A DNA stretch of 64,000 nt, from positions 558,001 to 622,000 of the forward strand of contig JAHBBC010000013.1 of NCBI GenBank assembly GCA_019915015.1, read 5' to 3'. The stretch comes from Auriscalpium vulgare. Its lineage: Eukaryota; Basidiomycota; Agaricomycetes; Russulales; Auriscalpiaceae. Under the pieces are notes generated by a model, which did no database searches, was not told the DNA's origin, and was given only the letters and a program-made list of their open reading frames with translations. The position numbers and the translations under genes were made by a program. Below, piece after piece: positions 12,015 to 23,849 of the stretch (position 1 is its first letter; each line of letters starts with the position of its first letter).

Positions 12015-12519
12015 TGTCAGAAGGAAAGGGCGGGAGCCTGGGAGGAGTGGCACCCCGTGGTGCTATATGCTAGAATCTTGCTGATAAATTCGACATTTGT
12101 GGAAGATTCGTCTCACTGACGCTGGGAGAAGCATGCAATCACATCTGAGTCGGATGGCGTGCGCTCACAGACGCTTACTCAGTGACCCTAACCTGAACAT
12201 GTGTCAAGGCTTGTTCGAGCTGATCGACTATCGGCCGCGCTCGTTCAGTCTGCTTCCAGGAGACTACCTAGACTCGTCCCCAGCCTACTCGCAGCCCGCG
12301 CTTACATAACGAAGCCAAATTAAGACGCGCGAGCTGTCCACGTACCGTGGCCCCTCTTCTTCTCTTTTTGGACACAGCGTCACGTGGGGCCGGCTGGGAA
12401 CGAGCCTAGAGACTACCGTAAGACGGGCTGCCCGGATCCCCGAACGGGTTGGCGATGCGCGGCCAACATCAACGCATACATATCGGTTCGGCAACGCAGA
12501 ACAATGTCCGTCATATCGC
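12015..12519. other. Intergenic between GST start and BTB-type gene end
   Basis: Upstream region of the GST gene and 3' flank of the next gene on the same strand. No further gene or repeat is seen. Confidence 0.5.
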
Positions 12520-13420
12520 CTACGATGAGGGATTCCCCCACGTTGCGGGAACGTCATCCTTCTGCATGAACATAAGCCATGAGCAGCAAAATTATCGAGT
12601 ATATAGAGACTCACCAGATCGAAATATGCAGGCAAGGCTTTCCACATCTCTTCTCTCCGTCCTCGCCAGAACTTTGCGACACTCTCCTGGCAGTTGATGC
12701 AGACGTCCATTGCAATCAGCTCACCGCTCTCGCGACACAGCCAGTCCATAAATGCTAGATAATTATTGTAAGCCATGGCAGCCCTATTCTTGTGCCACAA
12801 TTTAACTTGTCGATGACAAGGTGATTTCTGAGGGGTGACACCAATTGACGGTGGTCGGTATTTGCAGTTCAACGTCCATTGCGAAAGACCGGCATGGACA
12901 TCAATCAAGATGCACCTGCGAAGCGCCGCACTGCCGAGGATGAACTTGCACATCTCGTTGGCAGACAGCAAAGACGCCTCCGTGGCCACATCTTTACTGT
13001 CAGAATCTACCATGCAGCAGAGACTGTAGAATGCCGAGGGCAGAACCTCCGGAATGCCGGCGACCACAGCGAGGCGGATGGCCTGGCCTACAAGTATATG
13101 CAAGTCTTCACTTAAGCGCCAAAATAGAACAACAGTAATAACCAATCCTTACCAGGATGGAGATGCAAGTACTCTGGGTTTCCGAAGACTTTGGAGAAAG
13201 GAATGTTAGGTTCCCAGCGTTGAAGTCGATCCCAATCTGCAAGCTGGGAGGGCCACTGGGCCAGGAAGACACGGACGACGATGTCGCGTATGACCTGGGC
13301 GTCATATTTCGTGGAAAGACGCAGGATCCCCGCGTAAGTCGGCGGAAAAAGAGACCAGCGGTCTTTGAAAGCAACGGAGTGCACGTTTTCGTGTAGTTGT
13401 GTTTTGCTACCTTGACTAGC
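12520..13420 (-). CDS. C-terminal part of a BTB/POZ-type family protein, N-terminal domain missing here
   Basis: The exons match the region after the BTB domain in the paralogues of this window. They contain FKDRWSLFPPTYAGILRLST, KYDAQVIRDIVVRVFLAQWP, WDRLQRWEP, IRLAVVAGIPEVLPSAFYSL, a CINCQ-type cysteine pair and the segment REEMWKALPAYFDL. The last exon, after a donor right behind FDL, gives KDDVPATWGNPSS and a stop at 12520; it matches the family's V-x-P-x-W-G tail. No BTB domain precedes it within 2 kb; the nearest one on this strand is the partial gene at 15928-16286. Either a gene split by an insertion or a 5'-truncated copy. Confidence 0.65.
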
Positions 13421-13707
13421 TCGAAGAGAGCCAATGCTCAAGCATGGCAATACGATTCCGTTCAGTAACATGACTTGCGCTATTGCGGAGTTTGCCTTAA
13501 GGATTGAGGTGTAATTGGTGCGTAATTCGAAAGTGATATTGGATTGATCCATGTAATTGATCACTAATTCAATAGCGAAATTCATTTACATGTCCACCTA
13601 ATTTTACTATGCTAGCTATATACTACTGCAGACCACCTTTCAATGACCATTTACTCATATTTTCTTTTCTCTTCCATTTTTATGTACTTTTTGTTTTATT
13701 TCATCTT

Positions 13708-14933
13708 TCATACAGAGTACATACTGAGGCGCACGGTCGCGTAAACGCGAGCACATGCGTCACGGTGGGGGGGCGCATTATGAGGAGTGGTGGGTGCAGA
13801 CGTGGGCAGGTGCAGATGTGGGCAGGTGTGCGAGGTGTGTGAGGGCGAGATGTACGAGGGCGGCGGCAATGAGACCGGCCGGCGGCTGTGCGTAGAGAGC
13901 GGGCGCGAGTGATGTGGCGGTGCGGGCGGGGGGCGGGGGGGTGACGGGGTTGAGAGGGGGTGTGAGGACGTTGGAAGTGGGTGCCCGGCGTGCGACGGAA
14001 GTACGCGCGGGCGTGCAGGGCGTGAGCGCTGGTGGAGAGCTCGAGGCGCACAAAGTGTGAGGATGACAATACGCGCGAAGGGCGGTGGTGACGTGGCGCG
14101 CGGGCGGCGGGAGCAGTGTTGAGTGGAAGTGGGTTTGAGCACGGGAGGAGTATGCATTGGCGTGAGGGAAGGGTGGAGGAAGCTCTTCCGCCGGCCAGGC
14201 GTCGCGGGCGCCTGGTACACCTGCTCCTCCAGGCCCGGCTCCAGCGCAAGCAGGTCCTCTTCCGACAGGCCCTCGATAACATGGCACAGCTCCTCATCCA
14301 GCATGTGCCAGCGCTCAACCCTGCTTGCCGCAGCGCGCATCGGGATCCACGATGGCGGCGGGCGCGTGCGCACGATCTGCGGCGGCGACGGTGACTCGGA
14401 CCGGTCGTGCTCCGAGAGCAGCAGCAGCTCATCGTCCTCGTCGTTCACGATGTCAACCGGCAGCAGCGCACGCGATGGCGTCTTGCGCCCAGGCCGTGGC
14501 GGCCAGCGCGGCGTTGTTGACGGCGTCGGCGATGTCGACGCGCGCCTGTCGAACAGCACGCCCAGCGAGAGCAGGGTTGTGTCGCACGGGGCGGCCTGCT
14601 TCTTCTGCGGCGACGCCATGTGCACGTCGTCGTCCGCCGCAATCACGCTGTGCCCCACCTCAATCTGCACAACAATCGCTGGCCGTGCGTGTCGCTCACG
14701 GGCACCGTTGGCGGCGTCAGCGGCAGCACCCTGTCGTCCGGGCTCGTGTCGTCATTGTCCGACGCAAGCGACGGCGTTGTCCCGTCCACCGAGCTCGACA
14801 GCCACGCGCGCAGCGCGGTCGGGTGCGAGACCGAAGCGTGTTGCGGAGGCCGAATGCCGTGGTCCTCGGGGTCGAGCGAGGGCGAGCGCGGAAAGAGCAA
14901 GCCAGGCATGGTGATGGAGGGCCGGCGCTTCAT
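13708..14933 (-). CDS. Predicted disordered Ser/Pro-rich protein, function unknown
   Basis: The first exon starts MKRRPSITMPGLLFPRSPSL and runs through RAWLSSSVDGTTPSLASDND. A short intron near 14665-14700 leads into IEVGHSVIAADDDVHMASPQ, followed by LLSLGVLFDRRAS, an acidic segment NDEDDELLLLSEHDRSES, a helix-like part with MLDEELCHVIEGLSEEDL, and RRKSFLHPSLTPMHTPPVLK. The rest to 13708 is Pro/Ser/His low complexity. In the acidic and helix-like parts this frame is the one that looks like protein. I recognise no domain. The conserved-looking short motifs GLLFPRSPSL and LSLGVLF suggest a regulatory protein with docking motifs. The 3' end is uncertain, since two frames stay open in the low-complexity tail. 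It lies between the two halves of a BTB-type gene. Confidence 0.5.
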
Positions 14934-15927
14934 GCGCGAGGCGGCAGCGGCGGGGAGGGCGAGGGCGTCGCGTGACAGTCTGCACGGTTGAGAGTGGAGT
15001 TGGAGGCTAGAGCATCTATGGAGTGGGATGAGCAGCCTGCGTGGGCAGGGTAACTAGCTGTCAGACGCACCTTCTTGCTAGGCAACGCCGCCCGGGCCCC
15101 GCGCGACTGCCCGCAATGTGAAGGCGAGGGAGAGCCTTCTGGCAAAGTAGGCCGTTCTTCAGGAAGCTAGGGATATATCTGTTGAGGTGGGGAGGGTTTT
15201 GTCTGCTGCGGGGTGCGAACAGGGTGCACGGCAAGCTTGTGAGTGCAGCGGGCGAGAAGGGACGAGTGTCAGTGTGTGGAGTGTGTGGGCGGCATGTCGA
15301 GAGGCAGCGGCGGCGTGACGAGGCCGTGGTCGCCGGGATTAACAATGTGGTTGTGCTGCGGCGAGGTGAACGGATGTGCGAGGAGGGTGCCGGCGTGCAA
15401 GGAAGGATGAGAGCGAGAGTGCCGAGAGGACGCGTCACGCGAGGGCGACGGTGTTGCCATGGCGATGCCGGTGCGGGCCGGTGGACTTGAGCGGGGCGAT
15501 GTGCGAAGTGGAGAGTCGGTGTGGGCAGGGTGGGGCGGCGAGGGACGTGATCACAGAGACAGCACTTACCTGTGCTTTTTGCTCGAGTTGCCCTGTCTCC
15601 CTGCCGCCATCTCATATGTTCCATCTCATCTCCTCGTGTCCTTGGCATGCAGGTCGCAACGGCGGCGGCGGCGCGGGGGTGGGGGACGTCTGGTGAGGGG
15701 GACATGGCGGTGGTCGAGGTACTAGCAGCTGAACGTGCGAGTAGTGTCAGATAGATTTGATAAGCAGGACCGGCAGTCAAACCGGGGATCAAACCGGCAC
15801 CCGGCAACCATGACCGAATAGATGCAGGCACGACCTCGAAAAACCCCCTAGTAAACGATTCGACTTCGTAAACTCAGGGAATCGTAACTGTGAGCGACAA
15901 ACGGAGCACGATCGGAGCGCGACGCAC
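14934..15927. other. GC-rich stretch, possible 5' exon on minus strand at 15269-15460
   Basis: The stretch is GC-rich and open in several frames on both strands, so most frames are uninformative. The frame at 15460-15269 (minus), starting MATPSPSRDASSRHSRSHPS and ending near DMPPTHSTH, has coherent composition and could be an upstream exon of the disordered-protein gene. No conserved domain supports it. Confidence 0.3.
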
Positions 15928-16286
15928 TGAGGGAAGTACAAGGCTTTCAGGAAATGCTCCACATCCTCTGGGTCATCCGGCAGATCCATCACTGGGGCAT
16001 CTTCAATGCGCTCGGAGCCCGTATCGAACGCAGCTTGTGGACCGTCGAATAAAGACGCAAAGACAGTGCAATGCAGCGCCAAAGTGAATTTGTGCACTCT
16101 GTACATTGTCCGCGTCGGCGGTGTCCCTGCGGGGACGGTACGGATGATGATGTTGCCGTCGGAGAGCCAGAGATCACTGGCAGGGCTCTGTAGAACCGGA
16201 ATGAGGGTGTCTTCGTCGGGGGTTCCATCCATGCGCATCCATTTGTGCGCAGTTGACGACGTAGCAAACTCCATAAGATGTTCCAC
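15928..16286 (-). CDS. BTB/POZ domain exon, N-terminal half only
   Basis: Encodes a BTB-like fold: SDLWLSDGNIIIRTVPAG, TRTMYRVHKFTLALHCTVF, ASLFDGPQAAFDTGSERIED, PVMDLPDDPEDVEHFLKALY. The exon ends at a GTGCGT donor (15927) exactly where the complete paralogues have their first intron. The expected second exon is not found next to it; a matching C-terminal half lies 2.5 kb further at 12520-13420. The start is MEHLMEFATSS at 16286. BTB domains usually form dimers and recruit partners such as CUL3, but the partner here is unknown. Confidence 0.7.
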
Positions 16287-16726
16287 GGTTCCGTAGGTGT
16301 GAGTTGGTACTGGTAGACTGATCCGCCAGCCTGAGTGACAAGTCTTCGGTAGTAGTAGTACTAGGCGCCCAAGGCTAACCCACGTGATCCGGATAACTTC
16401 GTCGGACTTGAGTTCGAGTTCGCCAAGTCGAGGAGGTCGACGGCTCTCGACATACTTTGTAGCCTCACGGTCGGCTTGGCATTCAATTCACTGTGTACTT
16501 GCTAAAGTCATGTTCTGGATGTCTGAGATTGAACAGTCTCCATCTATGAGTAGTACATAAAGTCATAGTAACTATGGAGTCAATGGCATAGTACGAGTTT
16601 GGAATTGGTACAAGTATACAATTCGGAACGGCCGTCGCGTCACTGGTTCTTTGAAGCTGGCAAGTCTGATTATCATTTGTTGTAGAATATTTGATTGTTA
16701 CGAAAGGACTGGCACGGTGCAAGCCT
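16287..16726. other. Intergenic, no gene recognised
   Basis: AT-richer spacer between two BTB-type genes on the same strand. The last small exon of the upstream gene may extend a few tens of bases into it. Confidence 0.45.
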
Positions 16727-18056
16727 TCAGCCCGACTTCAGAGCCGGCTTCAGCTTCGGAAGCGACACCCTCAGCCGCTGCGACACAACACTTTGGTTCT
16801 AGAGTTCATGTAAGCTCCCTGCCCCCATTCAAGTCATGACAGGACGACAAGCTCACCAAACCCAATAGGGATGGAAGGGCTGCCCACAAGTCTTGCCTCT
16901 CCTTCAATATGGACACTCTCGTCTGCCTTCGGCAACTCACACACGTGTCCTTCTTCAAGTCTAGGGCATTCAAGTTACATGCTGCGCCAAGCCATCGCAG
17001 CCAGCCTATGGGATCATCGATATGTTCGCCTTGAACCAGAGTGTTCCTCGACCACTTGCGAAGAGACACCGTACAAATAGAACGGTACTCCGCTGGTCGA
17101 TCGCATCGCTCCACCCAAGGACCGGTGGGGCCCTTTAACAGAAATGTCTTCACGAATATTTTGAAAAGCATTTGGCTTCGAAACACCGAAGCGACTTCCT
17201 CAGTGGTGAGGCCAGCCAAGAGCGACTGCATATTGGGAACATCCCCTTCCGAGGTGATAGTTCTCAACAGGCAAGAGAGTGCGTAGTAGGCAGTGGGAAG
17301 AATTTCAGCGAGGTCACAGTCTATCGCGAGACTTATCGCTCGAGCTACAGGTAACAGAAGATCAACCAACAATCAGCTCCAACGGGATAGCGCGCGACCA
17401 TAACGAACCAGGATTTGGGGGAAGGTATGCCGTGTCGCCAATACACGTGTGAGTTTCGTCTACACGGCAGCTCTGCAGCTCGTCCCAGCCCTGCAGCGTG
17501 GATGGCCACTGCCTTCTTAGGACCGTCTTCACTAGGTCCTGCAGGTCATCTGCGCCGTACTTGACGGCCAAGCGCAGAATGCCGAATTACGACGGAGGCA
17601 CGAGGTTCCACCTCCGATCGGGCGCGATCGCGGACAACGCCTGGTGTATTTGCGTCTGCCTGATATTAATAACATACCGACGAAGTCAGCACAAAACACG
17701 ATTAAGAGCTCTTCGTGCCGAACGAACCTCCAATCATACAAAGCATTCAGAAAGTGTCGCAGATCGTCTGCGTCGTCGGGCAGATCCAGGACGGGGATGC
17801 CGTCCCGATGCTCAGATCCGGCGTCGAGCGCTGCGTGCGGACCGTCGAAGAGGGACGCGAAGGCATCGCAGTGGCGCCCCAGAGTCGACTTGTGCACCTT
17901 GTACAGAGTGCGCGTCCGTGATGCTCCCACAGGGACACTGCGGATGATGATGTTGCCATCGCTCAGCCAAAGATCGACGCTCTCCACATCGTTCGGCACT
18001 TTCTTCTGGACCTTTGATTGGTCTGCGTCTTTGGTTGCAGTCTGTGGCGAGGGCAT
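16727..18056 (-). CDS. BTB/POZ-type family protein, complete
   Basis: Start MPSPQTATKDADQSK at 18056. The BTB domain follows: VDLWLSDGNIIIRSVPVG, RTLYKVHKSTLGRHCDAF, SLFDGPHAALDAGSEHRDG, DLPDDADDLRHFLNALYDW. Later exons give YFGILRLAVKYGADDLQDL, QWPSTLQGWDELQ, the helical ISLAIDCDLAEILPTAYYAL, a cysteine pair in DTCVSCRRQT and DLWAALPSLLGL. The protein is closest to the gene at 38724-39989. The last exon is uncertain: the acceptor used here gives a Lys/Pro-rich tail ending at 16727, without the usual V-x-P-x-W-G motif. There are four or more introns. Role unknown; the BTB fold implies protein-protein assembly. Confidence 0.75.
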
Positions 18057-18509
18057 GATATCGAATCTGTGGGATAGATAAGGAGAGGTGTCGTGGGCAC
18101 AGATGGGCCAGATGTTTGCGCAGGGGGGACGGTGGGACGATGTCGGTCTGCTAGCGTCGCAGTCGTGGGGAGAGACAAAGAGCTGCGCGACGCCTGGATC
18201 CCTTATAAACAAGGCTGCGCACCTGGATTACGCAAAAACAGGTAGACGCCTACTTCCTGGTACAATGACCTTCGTAGGCAGGTGTCCACTCGCGGAATAG
18301 TCCTTGCGCAAATGGCAGTGGCTTCCAATCCGGAGAGAAGGCCACACGATAAGGCTAATCAGTTGGACAGAAACTGGTTATACTTTCATTATGTTCGCGG
18401 CTACAGCTAAAAACATCCCTGACGCTGAAAAGAAGATACAATAAGACTGAACACATTTCGGAGATAGATACACACACAGATCGCACAGGTAGCTGTGCCG
18501 TAATGGGTA
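18057..18509. other. Intergenic, no gene recognised
   Basis: Holds the promoter side of the BTB-type gene starting at 18056 and the 3' flank of the phosphatase gene. Nothing else is visible. Confidence 0.5.
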
Positions 18510-20328
18510 TCAGACAAGTAAATCGGCGGGAGAGCCGACGCCCCAGCTTAGTGCTTCGAAGGCAGCGGGAATGGCCACACTCGAGAGCACACCGATGCCC
18601 GCGTACACCACAACCTTGGTCAAGACTGCCGCGGTTGTAAGGACAAGAGTCACACAGAAACGTATGAGACTTACCATCCGCATCGTAATGCTTCACGAAG
18701 TCGGCCTGCGCCCCACTCTCGTCCGCCTCGAACGTTGCCGTCTTCTCCGAATTAGACACTCCGCGCCTCCTCGCCGCCGCCGACACTCTCTGTTTGAGCC
18801 CAGTCGTCACAGCATCGTCCTCGTCCGCCGACTCCGTGACCGTCAAATTGAGGTCAATGACACTAGGGATGGTGCGCAAGTTGTGCGGAGGCCCGTTGAC
18901 GTAATCGGTGGCGGCCGTGTAGTGGCGACGGGTCGGCAGCGCGACAGGACTCTCGCGGGCGAGCCAGCGGAAAATGGGCGGCAGCAAGACCTGCACGGTC
19001 GGCTTCGCGATGAGGCGCCACGTGAAGATCGCGAGCACGCCGGACAGGAGCTTGAGCAAGGCGAACGACATCCACATGGAGATCTCCAGCGGCGTCTCGA
19101 GGGCATGGCCTGGCGTGCGCGAGACGAACAGGACCGGGTCGAGTGCGGGAATGCACTTGGATGCCCAGAGACTGACGAGGACGCCGAGGACAACTGAGAT
19201 GAACGCGATTGCGTCCTCAAAGCACGGGCAGTCGTCCACGGGCTGCGGGTGTTGGTTGACCAAGAGCAAGCACACCGCGGTTGCGGCCAATGGGACTGGT
19301 ATCGCGTTAGACAACACAGCCATCGTCGGTGCCAGACGTACTCACCGCCCCAATTTCCAGCGACCAACCACCCTTCCACAATGGGCATCGCAGTGTGCTG
19401 CACGGCCCAGACAGCGGCTCCGAGCAAGACACCAGCCGTGCAGTCCGCAAAGCCATGCATTCCGGTATACAACCGTCCACCCACGATGCTTGCAACATAG
19501 AAGGTGAGGAATGCGGTGAAAGCAGCGAATGCGGGCGTCGATATGGAGCCAGAGGCGTGGAGTGACTGCGCGTGGGCAATCATGAACAGCGCCATGGACG
19601 TGCTGTTCGTCGAATGCGTCGACGGGAAGCCATATTCAAGATGGTGTAAACCGATTGCTATGGAAGTCAGCGTCAGTTAAAGAACAGGTCGTCGTGTCGC
19701 CCGGCACACGAAGCTCAGGAAAGGAGTGAAGGGGAGCACTCACTCAGGCGGGTCACAGGGGGAGAGTGGGGACGTGGAGAGCACACGAGATCCTTGACGA
19801 AAGACGACGAGTAGACGCCGAACGCCAGGACGTAAATCAGGCTGCTCGCGATCGATCGCGTGAGTGCATGAATCCGCGGAGAAGAGGGCAACGCACCCGC
19901 GGCCCATTTCATGATGCCCAAAGAAGAAGAAGCACGGAAGGAACACCATGAAGAACGTGTGCGTGCCGAGCATTGACGTCTGCAGGAAATAGGTGTCCAG
20001 CCACGGGGTACGGATCTTCGCCTTCATGGAGGCAGTCAGCCTCATCGGACCATGGCAGACAAAACGTAACACGTACCTGCCAGCGCGCGAGGACGGCGCT
20101 CTCCCACTCGACGACGCCCACGAGCTTCCGCCGAGTCGCCGCGCGCCACCATGGTAGCGTGTTCGCATAGACTTCCTCGGGCAGGCGACCAGCAGCGTGC
20201 GGCTCTGGAGTAGGCTCAACATACAGGCCCTTCTCACTGGGGTAAGATGGGGGGAGTTCAGTGACGGGCGAGGCTTCTGGGGTGAAGTCGTTGAGCGTGA
20301 AGTTCATGCTCAGTTTTGAGGGGGTCAT
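18510..20328 (-). CDS. Long-chain-base-1-phosphate phosphatase (PAP2 family)
   Basis: Dephosphorylates sphingoid base phosphates at the endoplasmic reticulum membrane, as yeast LCB3/YSR3 do. The three PAP2 motifs are present: KDLVCSPRP (K-x6-RP), YGFPSTHSTNS (PSTH) and GGRLYTGMHGFAD (R-x4-GxHxxxD-like). An N-terminal cytosolic segment, MTPSKLSMNFTLNDFTPEAS, precedes several membrane segments, such as LGTHTFFMVFLPCFFFFGH and AFISVVLGVLVSLWA. The C-terminal part, after the last helices, is a soluble segment (TGLKQRVSAAARRRG) and then a final hydrophobic exon ending GVGSPADLLV. The start at 20328 could also be the in-frame ATG at 20307. Six or so introns. High confidence in family and in substrate class, moderate in exact substrate. 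Confidence 0.88.
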
Positions 20329-20771
20329 GGCGGCGATCGTGGGGTTGTCGCTGTTGGTCTGGCTGCACGTCTCGCTGGAAGCGCGGCGCTGGCGTAGATA
20401 CCAGCGACCGACGTGGAATGAAAGGGGGAAGAGAGGAGAGGAGAAGCGGTCGTGGTCATCAATCAAGCTATATGTTCGCCTCGTCTAGACTGTTTTGGCG
20501 CAGCCCGGCGGCTAACGGGCTCTAACGGGACGTAGACCCATCTGAAACACCGACTTGCCCAATACTCCCGCTTGCCAAGAACGGATATAAGTAATACAGA
20601 TGGATTATGAGGGAGCGTGAGTGAGATCGTTATACACAGAGGGCGCAAGTACTGAAGAACAAGAGAGATATTAAAGTGCTTCCGCCCCACAGAATCGTAC
20701 GACCTATAAATTATATAAATTAAACCCAAGTGGTCCATAAAGGCGTCGAGACCACCTCAGCCACGAAAAAC
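20329..20771. other. Intergenic, no gene recognised
   Basis: Promoter side of the phosphatase gene and 3' flank of the membrane-protein gene, both on the minus strand. Confidence 0.5.
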
Positions 20772-22953
20772 TCATGCTTTCAACTGTCGTCGCAGAGCCG
20801 TTACCAGAGGATTGTCTGGCACCGGCGGTGCACCGTCAACCGTAGACCACCGCGGGTCGTACACGGGCGGAAGCGTCACACGCTTCCCCGAGCTAGCACC
20901 CGCCTCGTACGCAGCGGCCACCTCCTCCCCCACTATGACCCCCGCGTCCGACGCGTGCCGCGGTGTGCGCGGCGTCGTAAGAGGTGTAGCAGAACCGGGT
21001 ATGAACTCCGGTGGTAACGACGCCTCTGAGGGCCGCGCGCGCGGATTTGCGGGGAGAGTCGGCCGGTCGGCCCGCCGCTTATAGGTCATCGCGCGGTCGT
21101 TCATGCTCTTCGCAGGCCGGTTGTCGACGTTGGATCCTGGAGCTGGTAACGGGCGTGAATAGCGGAGGTTGGGGACAGAGGGGACGGGCGTAGACGATGG
21201 AGGGGGAGAGCGGCTGATGGTGAGGCTGAGGGACGGATTCGTGATGATGAGCGGTGGGAGTGTCCGGCGCGTCCCGCGGACGGCCGCTGTTACAGTTGCT
21301 CCGGCCAGGGTAGACGCTGAGGGCGACGAAGGGGGTCGGGGGGACCGGGGGGATGGAGGTGCAGGCTCGTCAGGATCGTCTGGGATCTTGGGAAGCCCAC
21401 GTTCAATCAATATGAACGGAGTCGGAGGCGGAGGCTACATGACGCACCCATACATCAGTACAAGCAGAGCATTGAGCATGAGACAATGCGGACGTACGAG
21501 GTTCCAAGGAGTAAGTTTGTCGGTGAACGTATCGGCATTGTCCTCCAGGTCAAGGTTCCGTACATTGAAATGGCGGCGGCGGTCCCGTCTTCGCAGGTAA
21601 AAGAGGACTGCTGACACAACCATGACCAGGAGGAGCGCGATCCCGCCTAGGACGGCCCCGACGATGGCACCAGTGTTGCTCTTTTGTACGCTGCGCAACA
21701 GAGCGCAAGTTAGCTCGTCCCGCGTCGCAGTCGTCGATGATCGTGGCCACACACAAACACTCACATGATCGCACCGCCTGCAGGTGCTGCTGCAGCCTGG
21801 AGACCATTGGTGTTGCCGGGTTGGCTCGTGCTGCGAATAGCAATGAGGCGTTAAAGACGACAGTGCAATTGACAGACACATACCTCACGATGGCGTAGTC
21901 GATATTAAGCCAAGTCTGGTTGCTTCGACCGAGATTCGTGAGGGTCACAGAGTGATCCCCCTCCGAAAGCCCGTCCGCCATGTACAAGAGTTCCGCGGGA
22001 CGGTCTGGCCTTGGGTTTATGAAGCCCTTGCCTTGCCCATTCGCGATGGTGACAAAATCGCCGCCATCGAGCTGAGCTGAGTATGGGCCGGACTGATACT
22101 CGCCGTGCACCTCCTACAACACAGTGAATAATGTTTATAAGGCGACAAGAAAAGACACACACCACACTGCTTCCCCGGAAACGTAGAGTCACAGTCGCGC
22201 CTGCCGTTTGCGCGCCGTGCGACGTCTCTTTGTACAGAGTTGTCACAGGCACAGATGACGCGCTTAAATCCGTTGTCCACCCCCCTCCATACGAAAATGC
22301 CTCCTGATGCGCGTCGTCGATCGTAAACTCGCGCGCCACCGCCGGTCCCGTCGTGCTGCTTTCAACGATGAGAAAATCGAATGTGAGAGTGCCGGTGCCG
22401 AGGTTCTGGACCGTAAGGAGGTGAGGGGTTGAAGAGTTAAGATTAGTGCGAGCATAGAGGTTCTGTTGGAATAGGGTGGATGATGCGAGCGTGGTGCTGT
22501 TTGTCTGTTCTACATTGCTAGAGGGAGAGTGTGCATCGGGAGTGAGAGAGACCGTGAAGGGACCGCCAAACGTGTGAGTCGTGCTATGGGTGTGACAACG
22601 TGTCAGCGTGTTCGCGCGTCAAAGGGAAGAGCAAGGAGATGGCGCACCCAAAGACATAAATTGCGCTGCCTGAACACGCTCGTAAGAACGGGCTGCTAGG
22701 ATAAAAATGCTGGCACGCACCATTGAAAGGAAACTGAAAGCTCGTTACGGCCGAAGTCTGGTGATATGAGTTGAACCCCGGCGCGTATCCAGAAAACCGG
22801 GAAAAATCGCTGTCTTGGAGCGAGTCGATCCATTGCGATTCGTCCTCATACACCTGCAACCAGTCCTAGTCAGCTCGCGACGTTCTTTCCGCAGGCAATA
22901 CCACTCACAATGAGAGGGGAAGAATCCTCCACAGTAATGTTGTGGCTTCCCAT
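20772..22953 (-). CDS. Single-pass membrane protein with two beta-sandwich-like ectodomain repeats
   Basis: The start MGSHNITVEDSSPLI joins over a short intron to VYEDESQWIDSLQDSDF. A first beta-rich domain follows, then a second (REFTIDDAHQEAFSYGGGW, VTLRFRGSSV, YSAQLDGGDFVTIANGQGKG, DHSVTLTNLGRSNQTWLNID). A transmembrane helix, AIVGAVLGGIALLLVMVVSA, is followed by a basic FYLRRRDRRRHF stop-transfer segment and a long Pro/Ser-rich cytosolic tail ending VTALRRQLKA. The layout matches a common Agaricomycete family of unknown function whose ectodomains may bind carbohydrate; that binding role is inference. No classical signal peptide is visible, as often in this family. About five introns. Confidence 0.7.
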
Positions 22954-23633
22954 CGACAACGGTCAACAAAAACGCGAAATAGCGCGCGCAGCGCTCAACG
23001 CTGCACGTCACCAGAACTAAGAAAGGGATGTGTACAGGAAAAAAACAAACGAAAGGAAACGGGAACCAGACAGCGTGCCTAGCACAAGCCGTGGTGGGGG
23101 CAGAAGCAGAAAGAAAGGCGCGTTGCACAAAAGTCAACATCGCCTGCAGACGGGGACCTACAGTATTTCGTCGCATCAGCGCGCGGGTGCGGTCCGGGCG
23201 GTGCTTCGGACGCGTGGCATGGGGTTGCGAACGTATCCTGTCTACGGGCGACATTGCTGTCAGTATTCTCACATGGCGGCCTCAGGATGGCGCCGAGAGA
23301 CGGCCAATCGCCACCCGGATAGCAGCAACGCGCCGACGCCGAATGTTTTACTATGCAACGGAGATTTGATGGGCTGGTCTGATTGGAGAAGCCGAGCGCG
23401 GAGAGAGTTGAACTGAGTTGAACTGATCGATGGCGGTTGCAGCAGTGAGGGGCTCCCGAGAACCGCTGGAATCGCCCTGGCCGCTTCCGGGAGTCACTAC
23501 TGCGATGGATTTAATTATAAGGTTGCGAGGTACTCACTTCCAGTTCCGATCCCGTCCGTGGACCAGGATGTCTACATCCCTCGCTATCCGTGGGCGACCT
23601 CACTGCGACCTCTTCCCCAAACAGAATGCGTTT
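22954..23633. other. Intergenic up to the copia insertion, no gene recognised
   Basis: Upstream region of the membrane-protein gene. The copia element inserted at its far end, at 23634. No protein-like frame is seen. Confidence 0.5.
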
Positions 23634-23831
23634 TGTAGAATAAACAAGTAGAGAGCGAGTAAAATAGAGAATAAGATTGATTTATTCCGGCTCCTGAACG
23701 CGAGCCTTTATACCTAAGTACAAGACTACTGGAATATTCCTATGACTAGGAATTCGCTTATCTACTGTACTTAGTAATCTAATCTAGTATGTTCGGGAGT
23801 CGCCGAGTGGCTTCTCCCACTAACTACAACA
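23634..23831 (-). repeat. 3' LTR of the copia element
   Basis: 198 bases, TGT...ACA, identical by eye to the copy at 28042-28239. It is downstream in the transcriptional sense because the element lies on the minus strand. Confidence 0.95.
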
Positions 23832-23841
23832 CTCCCCCTCG
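23832..23841 (-). other. Polypurine tract of the copia element
   Basis: On the minus strand the sequence just inside the 3' LTR reads GAGGGGGAG, the expected primer tract for plus-strand DNA synthesis. Confidence 0.75.
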
Positions 23842-23849
23842 ACTCCCGA

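Noticed and set aside
13701..15831. Several long minus- and plus-strand frames in the GC-rich block
   Set aside because: High GC keeps most frames open; only the frame with MKRRPSITMPG and its spliced continuation has coherent motif content.
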